From contig PKDJ01000041.1 of NCBI GenBank assembly GCA_002862545.1, positions 1 to 32,122 of the forward strand: a DNA stretch of 32,122 bases. The letters are read 5' to 3'. The stretch is from Pseudomonadota bacterium (GTDB lineage: Bacteria; Myxococcota_A; UBA796; GCA-2862545). Each line of letters opens with the position of its first letter. The first letter of the stretch is position 1. A program made the position numbers and the translations under genes. The notes beneath the pieces were generated by a model. It made no database searches and had not been told where the DNA came from. It saw nothing but the letters and a program-made list of their open reading frames with translations. Positions 8,149 through 14,568 of the stretch are shown piece by piece.

Positions 8149-9378
8149 ATGGCTCACGTGATTTTTGTCGCACCTCACTTTCCTGCCAACCAGCGCCGCT
8201 TCGCTCGGGGACTGAAGGCGGTGGGAGCGCGGGTCACTGGGATCTGTGACGTGAAGTACGAGCACCTCGACCCCGAGCTGCGGGGCTTGCTCGACGACTA
8301 TGAGTACGTACCCGCGGTCACCCACGAGGCCAGCCTGCACGACGCCGTGAAGCGCATCCAGGAGCGTGGGCCTTGGGTCGATCGTCTCGAGGCCACGGTC
8401 GAGGCGCACATGCTTCCCGTAGCCCTCGTGAGGAAGGCGCGAGGCATTCCTGGTGCTACGCCTGCCCAGGTCGAGCTGTGCCGCGACAAGTACAAGATGA
8501 AGCAGTTCCTTCGCGCGCGAGGCATCCCCTGCGCTCGGAACGCCATCGTCAACCGCGCCGAAGACGCCATCGCCTTCGTCGAGGAGGTCGGGTACCCGAT
8601 CATCCTGAAGCCACGTGACGGCGCCGGTGCACACTCGACCTACCGCATCGACGACGCGGCTGACCTGCAGCGTGCGATCTCCGAGACGGGGCTCGACCGG
8701 CGCGCAGCGTTCTTCACGGCCGAGGAGTTCGTCGCTGGTCACGAGGGCTACTTCGACACGCTGACCGTCAATGGTCAGGTCGTCTTCGAGGCGATCACGC
8801 ACTACTACCCCAACGTCCTCGGGGCGATGCGCGAGCGGTGGATCAGCCCGCAGATGGTCACGACGAACCGCATCGACGCTCCTGGCTACGGCGAGCTCCG
8901 AGAGTTCGGTCGGCGGGTGGTCGACGCCTTTGGCCTCGGCACGACGGCCACCCACATGGAGTGGTTCGCGGGGCCCAAGGGGCTGATGTTTAGCGAGATC
9001 GGTGCGCGTCCGCCGGGCTGCAACTTCTGGGATGTGTACTGCGCGGCGAACGACTTCGACCTCTACACCGAGTGGGCTCGGGCGATCGTGCACGGGCGGG
9101 TCGAGCAGCGTCCCAGTCGGCGCTACGCTGCTGGCCTGATCGCACTACGGCCCAGCCAAGATGGTCGCATCGTCGGCTACAGCGGCGTGGAGGAGATGCA
9201 GCAGAAGTACGGGGAGAACATCTTCCGTGCTCACCTGCCTCCCGTCGGCCATCACACGCAGCCAGTTGAGGCCGGCTACCTCGCAAATGCATACGTCTGC
9301 GTGCGTCATCCGAACTACGACACGGTCCGAGCAATCCTCGATGACATTGGGCAGTCGGTGAAGGTCTGGGCTCGCTGA
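8149..9378 (+). CDS. ATP-grasp ligase-like protein (second of two)
   Basis: A 409-residue protein. The start ATG 8149 is preferred over ATG 8137 because GGAG at 8139-8142 is spaced six bases from it, and the protein then opens directly with a hydrophobic beta strand (MAHVIFVAPHFP). The layout is a pre-ATP-grasp domain (about 1-110), then an ATP-grasp fold with GYPIILKPRDGAGA (ATP-binding Lys and glycine loop), EEFVAGHEG, and the metal/catalytic strand HMEWF followed by FSEIGARPPG. This resembles biotin-carboxylase and carbamoyl-phosphate-synthase type ligases more than RimK. It is clearly different in sequence from the first ATP-grasp protein, so the two may catalyse successive steps. Cytoplasmic. 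The substrate is unknown. Confidence 0.87.
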   Translation: MAHVIFVAPHFPANQRRFARGLKAVGARVTGICDVKYEHLDPELRGLLDDYEYVPAVTHEASLHDAVKRIQERGPWVDRLEATVEAHMLPVALVRKARGIPGATPAQVELCRDKYKMKQFLRARGIPCARNAIVNRAEDAIAFVEEVGYPIILKPRDGAGAHSTYRIDDAADLQRAISETGLDRRAAFFTAEEFVAGHEGYFDTLTVNGQVVFEAITHYYPNVLGAMRERWISPQMVTTNRIDAPGYGELREFGRRVVDAFGLGTTATHMEWFAGPKGLMFSEIGARPPGCNFWDVYCAANDFDLYTEWARAIVHGRVEQRPSRRYAAGLIALRPSQDGRIVGYSGVEEMQQKYGENIFRAHLPPVGHHTQPVEAGYLANAYVCVRHPNYDTVRAILDDIGQSVKVWAR

Positions 9379-9471
9379 GCGGGCCTTGGGTTCCTTGGCT
9401 GCTCGCCTTGCGGTACAAGATTGCCGGGGGCTAGGTCTGCGTCGGTCAACGCCCCGCCTCTCCAGAAGGAC

Positions 9472-9519
9472 ATGGGCTCGATGGTCGAAGTGGATGTGCT
9501 CGCCGAAGAGGCCGCGTGA
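9472..9519 (+). CDS. Possible 15-residue leader peptide upstream of the response regulator
   Basis: ATG 9472 opens a 15-codon frame whose TGA (9517-9519) overlaps the regulator's ATG at 9519. An AGAAGGA sits just before it, too close for ATG 9472 but about ten bases from an internal ATG at 9481. It might couple translation of the regulator. Nothing in the peptide is recognisable and it may be chance. Confidence 0.2.
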   Translation: MGSMVEVDVLAEEAA

Positions 9520-10883
9520 TGGGAGAACCCGATGTTCCCGTCGTGCTGGTCGTTGATGATGACCCCAGCCATCGGAAGCTGATTGGCCGCTGGGTCGAGC
9601 GTGCGGGCTACCTGGTCGAGGAGTACGCGGGCGCGGGAGCACTGCTCTCGTCGCTCGACCACATGCTTCCGGACGCCATCTTGCTCGATGTTCACATGGA
9701 GGGCATGAGCGGTCTGGCGGCGCTCGAGCGACTCAAGCGGCTGTACCCGACGCTGCCCGTGATCATGCTCACGGCAGACGCGAACGTGCCGACCGCAGTG
9801 CAGTCCATCCAGCAGGGAGCCTATGACTACCTGACGAAGCCCGTCGACCGGAGCCGCTTGCTCACCGTGCTGCGGAATGCAGTCGAGAAACACGCCATGT
9901 CGGCCCGTCTCCGCCAGCTCGAGCGTGAGCTGGACGGGGGGGGCTACGGTGGCATCATCGGCACGAGCCGCACGATGCGACGCTTGTTCCGACAGCTGGA
10001 TCGCGTAGCTCCGAGTGACGTGACCGTGCTCGTCGTCGGAGAGAGCGGTACGGGCAAGGAGCTGGTTGCTCGGGCGATCCACGCCAACTCAGGGCGTGCG
10101 CAGGGGCCCTTCGTGCCGATCAACTGCGCTGCCATCCCGGAGACCCTGCAGGAGTCTGAGCTCTTTGGGCACGAGCGGGGCTCTTTCACGGGGGCGACGG
10201 GGCGTCGCGTCGGGAGGTTCGAGCAGGCTCACGGTGGCACCCTCTTCCTCGACGAAGTGGGCGAGCTCTCTGCAGGCCTTCAGGCCAAGCTGCTTCGCGT
10301 CCTTCAGGAGCGTCGATTCTACCGCCTGGGGGGCTCCGATCAGATCGAGGTGGATGTTCGCATCGTCACGGCCACCCATCGCGACCTGCAGGAGCGCTGC
10401 CAGCGAGGGGAGTTTCGCGAAGACCTGTTCTACCGGCTTGCGGTGTTCGAACTCGAGCTTCCTCCACTCCGCGAGCGCCCTGACGACATTCCGCTGCTCG
10501 CGCAGGCCTTCCTAGAGCGCTTCACCAAGCGGCATGGCCGCCCGAGCGTTCGCCTCGGCAAGGAGGTGCTCGCTGCCCTGCAGGCCTATCACTGGCCCGG
10601 CAACGTCCGGGAGCTCCAGAACGCCGTGGAGCGGGCACTTGTCGCGACCCTCGACGAGGAGGTTCAGCCAGAGGACCTGCCGCGTCGCGTGCGAGAGCCG
10701 GCTCGCGTGACACCCTCTCCGACCAGGCGTGTGTCAGACCTTCAGCCGATGGAGGAGCTCGAGAAGCGGGCCATCCGCGAGGCCATTCAGGCGGCAGAGG
10801 GAAACATGTCCGAGGTGATCCGACGGCTGGGCATCCCGCGCACGACCCTCTACCGTAAGCTGAAGAAGTACCAGCTTCGATGA
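9519..10883 (+). CDS. NtrC-family sigma54-dependent response regulator
   Basis: A 454-residue regulator with three modules. A receiver domain (about 1-120) has acidic VVDDD, phospho-acceptor Asp57 and a TKPVD lysine. An AAA+ sigma54-interaction domain (about 145-385) has Walker A GESGTGKE from 174, the sigma54-contact loop GSFTGA (221-226; the usual form is GAFTGA), a Walker B LFLDEVGEL and an R-finger region. A Fis-type helix-turn-helix occupies the last 40 residues. It would activate sigma54 promoters when phosphorylated. ATG 9519 is chosen over GTG 9516 because GAAGAGG lies seven bases upstream. Its stop overlaps the kinase start (ATGA), so the pair is translationally coupled. Target promoters are not evident in the window. 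Confidence 0.96.
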   Translation: MGEPDVPVVLVVDDDPSHRKLIGRWVERAGYLVEEYAGAGALLSSLDHMLPDAILLDVHMEGMSGLAALERLKRLYPTLPVIMLTADANVPTAVQSIQQGAYDYLTKPVDRSRLLTVLRNAVEKHAMSARLRQLERELDGGGYGGIIGTSRTMRRLFRQLDRVAPSDVTVLVVGESGTGKELVARAIHANSGRAQGPFVPINCAAIPETLQESELFGHERGSFTGATGRRVGRFEQAHGGTLFLDEVGELSAGLQAKLLRVLQERRFYRLGGSDQIEVDVRIVTATHRDLQERCQRGEFREDLFYRLAVFELELPPLRERPDDIPLLAQAFLERFTKRHGRPSVRLGKEVLAALQAYHWPGNVRELQNAVERALVATLDEEVQPEDLPRRVREPARVTPSPTRRVSDLQPMEELEKRAIREAIQAAEGNMSEVIRRLGIPRTTLYRKLKKYQLR

Positions 10884-13231
10884 GCTCTGATGGCTGTCGG
10901 ATCGCCGAGCTCGAGGCCGAGCTGAGCGCCCTACGCGCCGAGAACGCGGCCCTGCAGTCATCGGAACAGGCATCCCGCGCGAAGAGTGAGTTTCTCGCTC
11001 ACATCAGTCACGAGCTGCGCACGCCGCTCAACGCGATCATCGGCATGACCGATCTCGCACTGGACACCCGACTCGACTCCAAGCAGCGTCGCTTCCTCGA
11101 GACCGTCCGCCTCAACTCCGAGGCCCTTCTTCATTTGATCAGCGACATCCTGGACTTCTCCAAGATCGAGGCGGGGCAGATGGAGCTGGAGTCCGTCGCC
11201 TTCGATCTGGGCTCTCTCGTCGAGGACGTAGCCGAGGCGCTGGGGGTGCCGGCTGCTCGCAAGGGGCTGCGCCTCTACGTCGAGTCGATAGACACGGTGC
11301 CGCCGCTCCTCATGGGAGACCCGAGCCGGGTTCGGCAGGTCATCACCAACCTCCTCGGCAACGCGATCAAGTACACCCACGCGGGGCATGTCGCCGTGTC
11401 GGTGATCGCTACGGGAGCCGGCGTGAAGCTGGCGGTGTCCGACAGCGGCATCGGCATTGCCGAGGAGGACCGGCGCCGCGTGTTCTCTCGCTTCGTGCGT
11501 GTACAGACCGGCGACCAAGGCCGAACGAGTGGCACGGGGCTCGGACTGTCCATCACGCGCTCACTGGTGGAGCTGATGGGAGGGACCATCGAGGTCGAGA
11601 GCACGGTCGGCAAGGGGACGACGTTCACCGTGTCGCTGCCTCTGGCATCTGCCGCGCTGCCCTCCGCGCCGGAGGCTCGTCCCTCTGGGTCGACCGTGCT
11701 GGTCGCAGAGCAGGACGCTCGCTCTCGGGCCAACCTCGCGGCGCTCCTGTCGAGCTGGGGCAACCGCGTGACCGAGGTGACCAGTGGTCCAAAGCTCCTC
11801 AGCAGGCTCATGCAAGGGGACACCCCCGATGTCGTGTTGCTCGACGCGGGCATGCGCCGACCCGATCCGGAGAGTCTGGTGGACGTGGCCCGCAGCGATC
11901 CTTCGTTTCGGCGAGTTCGCTTCTTCCTGCTTGCGGAGTCGACGCGCAAGGCGACTGCAGACGAGCAGTTCGACGCGGTGCTTCATCGTCCGGTCCGACG
12001 CAGTGCCCTGGCGGCTGCGCTCCGTGGCGGGCGCCTTCAGCGACCGGAGTTCGACGAGAGGGACAACACACCCATCGAGCATGCGGTCAGGTACACACCG
12101 CCACCCACCCCCCCACGGCGGCAGACTGCACCCGTAGCCGTCGGAGCCAGTGGCTGGGTGACGCTGCGGCGACACGTGAACGTCCTGGTCGTCGACGACA
12201 GCCCTGACAACCAACTCCTCGTCATCGAGGCCTTTCGAGGGGCCGGACACCGAGTCGTGGTGGCGGACAACGGGCAGCACGGCATCGAGCGCGCGCGTGC
12301 TGAGGTCTTCGACTTGATCCTCATGGACGTCAACATGCCGGTGGTCGATGGCATCGAGGCAACGGCCAACATTCGCTCGGACGAGGTGCTCCTAAAGCGC
12401 CAGCGTGTCCCCGTGGTTGCGCTCACGGCGCATGCGACGGACAACATCCGGCGGCGCTGCTTCCGCTCTGGCATGGATGACTTCGTGTCGAAGCCCGTTC
12501 AGCGAGAGCGACTCCTCGGTCTCGTCGACAAGTGGGTGAGGACGGTACCGAGGGTCCTCGTGCTCGATGATGATGCGGATGGTCGCCACCTGCTGCAGGA
12601 GATTCTGCTTGCAGGAGAGGTCGAGGTGGTGGTGGCAACCACCGGCCGAGAGGCGCTCCAGAGGCTCTCTGAGCAGGTCGTGGATGTGGCCTTGGTCGAT
12701 CTTGAGCTTCCCGACATGGACGGCTTCGAGGTGCTCGAGGTGATTCGGAGTCTGCCCCGTGACGAGGCTCTGCCCGTTGTGGCCGTGACGGGTCATGTTG
12801 GCCCGGCCATCGTGGAGCGGTGTCGGGAGGCTGGCTTCTGTGCGCACGTAGGCAAGCCCGTCAGCCGGCTGGATGTGCTTCGGGCGGTAGAGAAGAGTCT
12901 CACCCTGCGCGTGCGAGAAGAGAGTCCGGCGCCCAAGTCGACGCCACCCCCGCGAATCACGCGAGACGTCGATCCCGATATTGCGGATCTCGTCCCTGAC
13001 TTCCTGGCTAATCGGCGAGCGGACGTGCGCAGGATCCGCAGCCACCTCCGTGCTGGACGTCTCGATGACATCCGGCGAATCGGGCACAGCATGAAGGGGA
13101 CCGGGACGCCCTATGGCTTCCCCGAGCTCACGCGCCTCGGGAGCGAGCTGGAGCGAGCCGCTATGCAGGGAGACACCGCACTCATCCGAGCGCTTGTCGA
13201 CGAGCTGGAGGCCATAGTCGACGATCCCTGA
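10880..13231 (+). CDS. Soluble hybrid histidine kinase with three receivers and an HPt domain
   Basis: A 783-residue protein with no membrane segments and no PAS or GAF sensor. A short coiled coil (1-35) precedes the HisKA domain with phospho-acceptor His44 (SHELRTPLN). The ATPase domain has an N box near 154, DSGIGI near 191 and GTGLGLS near 218. REC1 (about 272-385) keeps Asp322 but has EQD in place of the acidic pair and Arg in place of the conserved Lys, so it is probably a pseudo-receiver. REC2 (about 434-550, Asp483) and REC3 (about 555-675, Asp607) look complete. A C-terminal HPt domain has His736 (IGHSMKGTG). The arrangement suggests phosphorelay through REC2/REC3 and HPt to the overlapping upstream NtrC-type regulator. 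The input signal may come through the coiled coil or a partner protein. Confidence 0.95.
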   Translation: MSSDGCRIAELEAELSALRAENAALQSSEQASRAKSEFLAHISHELRTPLNAIIGMTDLALDTRLDSKQRRFLETVRLNSEALLHLISDILDFSKIEAGQMELESVAFDLGSLVEDVAEALGVPAARKGLRLYVESIDTVPPLLMGDPSRVRQVITNLLGNAIKYTHAGHVAVSVIATGAGVKLAVSDSGIGIAEEDRRRVFSRFVRVQTGDQGRTSGTGLGLSITRSLVELMGGTIEVESTVGKGTTFTVSLPLASAALPSAPEARPSGSTVLVAEQDARSRANLAALLSSWGNRVTEVTSGPKLLSRLMQGDTPDVVLLDAGMRRPDPESLVDVARSDPSFRRVRFFLLAESTRKATADEQFDAVLHRPVRRSALAAALRGGRLQRPEFDERDNTPIEHAVRYTPPPTPPRRQTAPVAVGASGWVTLRRHVNVLVVDDSPDNQLLVIEAFRGAGHRVVVADNGQHGIERARAEVFDLILMDVNMPVVDGIEATANIRSDEVLLKRQRVPVVALTAHATDNIRRRCFRSGMDDFVSKPVQRERLLGLVDKWVRTVPRVLVLDDDADGRHLLQEILLAGEVEVVVATTGREALQRLSEQVVDVALVDLELPDMDGFEVLEVIRSLPRDEALPVVAVTGHVGPAIVERCREAGFCAHVGKPVSRLDVLRAVEKSLTLRVREESPAPKSTPPPRITRDVDPDIADLVPDFLANRRADVRRIRSHLRAGRLDDIRRIGHSMKGTGTPYGFPELTRLGSELERAAMQGDTALIRALVDELEAIVDDP

Positions 13232-13237
13232 GGCCCG

Positions 13238-14461
13238 TCAGGGGAGCTGCGCCTCGAGGCTGGGGTCGGCGTCCTGCAGGATCGCTGACAGCTCTTCGGT
13301 CACGTGCTCGAGGTCGACACCGGCGTCAATGGTGATCTCGACTCTCCGGAGGCCTGGCGCGTCGCACCAGCTCCGCGAGATGGTCGCCACGTCGCCGACG
13401 GTCTGGTCGTCATCGATGGGGAGCGCGGCGGGATGTCCGGCCTCGAGGGACATCGTGAAGACGGGTGGATCGGTCTGTAGGAGCACGCCGTGGGGGATCA
13501 GTGCATTCTGTACCGGCTCGAGGTCGGACCTACTCGCCAGCTCGACCCGATTGCAGCTGCGAATGCCGTGGACCGTCACCTTCACGACGTCGACGAGACC
13601 GAGGATGTCCTGCTTCAGAGACTCGGTCGCCTCTCCGAACGCGACGGGGTCTTCGAAGTCTTGGCGCAGGCTGACGACCATCGCCGTCGGGCCCTGGGTG
13701 AGGCGAGGAGCGGGGGAGGGCTCGACGGGGAGAGGAACCGCGGGGGACGGCTCCGACGCGCTCTGTTCCCAGGGACCGCTCTTCTTCAGGACGACCTCGA
13801 TGCGGGGGCCCCCGATCAGCTCGAAGTTCTCTGGACCGACGGTGTACCGGCCGTGGGGCAGGAGTCCGGTGAACTCGCGCTCGGCCTCCAGCACCGTGAT
13901 GGCCTTGTCGATGGTCGACTTGTGCGCGGGGACAAAGCTCATGTCTTTGTTGACCAGCGTCAACGGTGCCTTCCAGCTGGGTAGGGCGACGATGTGGACC
14001 AGCTGGTACTCGCTGTCGAGCTTCGCAATCCACATCTCGATCTCGTCGGAGAGACCGTCCTGGGCTTGTCGTGCCCGCACCAGACGGAGGTAGGTCTCCT
14101 TCAGGTCTCCAAGCTCTTGGGCGGCACGGGCTCCGAGGATGTGCAGCTCGGAGGAGACGGGCGTGCCCTTGCTCTGAAGCTCGGCAAGGGCCAGATAGCT
14201 GCGGTTGACCCCAGTCCATGCGCCTCGCTGTGCCAGACCCTCGGCCTCTGCGGCGAGTCGCTTGAGCTCTGCAGCATCGGCCGTCTTGCCCGCTGTCGAG
14301 TGTTGCGGGAGCGTCAGGACGAAAAGGGAGACCGTTGCTTGGAGGAGCCTCTGGGCGCGCCGCTGAATACGTCGCCCGGTCGCGAGGCGCTCGGTGAGCG
14401 CATCGGGGCCGGCTTCGACAAGCCTCGGTCTCCCTTCGACACCCTGTTCGCTCAAGGCCAC
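13238..14461 (-). CDS. Exported protein of unknown function with TPR-like helices
   Basis: About 407 residues if it starts at GTG 14461. No ATG lies near a sensible N-terminus. That start gives a basic stretch (RRIQRRAQR) followed by a hydrophobic segment ending near HSTAG, which looks like a signal peptide or N-terminal anchor. A weak -10 (TATGCT, minus strand 14481-14476) just upstream fits this choice. Residues about 60-140 are Ala/Leu-rich helices resembling tetratricopeptide units (AQRGAWTGVNRSYLALAEL). The middle looks beta-rich, followed by a Pro/Ser-rich linker and a final alpha/beta region. I do not recognise the family. It is divergent from the pentapeptide-channel gene and ends six bases from the kinase stop. 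Confidence 0.72.
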   Translation of the reverse strand: MALSEQGVEGRPRLVEAGPDALTERLATGRRIQRRAQRLLQATVSLFVLTLPQHSTAGKTADAAELKRLAAEAEGLAQRGAWTGVNRSYLALAELQSKGTPVSSELHILGARAAQELGDLKETYLRLVRARQAQDGLSDEIEMWIAKLDSEYQLVHIVALPSWKAPLTLVNKDMSFVPAHKSTIDKAITVLEAEREFTGLLPHGRYTVGPENFELIGGPRIEVVLKKSGPWEQSASEPSPAVPLPVEPSPAPRLTQGPTAMVVSLRQDFEDPVAFGEATESLKQDILGLVDVVKVTVHGIRSCNRVELASRSDLEPVQNALIPHGVLLQTDPPVFTMSLEAGHPAALPIDDDQTVGDVATISRSWCDAPGLRRVEITIDAGVDLEHVTEELSAILQDADPSLEAQLP

Positions 14462-14557
14462 TCCAGCTCTGAGCGAGCATACCGCACCCGCCCGGGCCTG
14501 TTCGCCTGGCCCGCGACCGCCTTTGGGAGCGGTTAACTGGATTCGCGCCCATCGTGC

Positions 14558-14563
14558 AGGAGG
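14558..14563 (+). promoter_or_regulatory. Shine-Dalgarno deciding GTG 14569
   Basis: AGGAGG lies five bases before GTG 14569. The earlier in-frame GTG at 14554 precedes this site and GTG 14563 overlaps it. Starting at 14569 gives a clean signal peptide. Confidence 0.7.
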
Positions 14564-14568
14564 TGCAT

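Noticed and set aside
6531-8150. 539-codon open frame on the minus strand
   Set aside because: Shadow of the arylsulfotransferase-like gene, whose signal peptide, Shine-Dalgarno and propeller motifs are clear.
9396-9411. Possible sigma54 promoter (TGGC ... TTGC) upstream of the NtrC-type regulator
   Set aside because: The GG and GC elements are eleven bases apart instead of the strict ten, so sigma54 recognition is unlikely.
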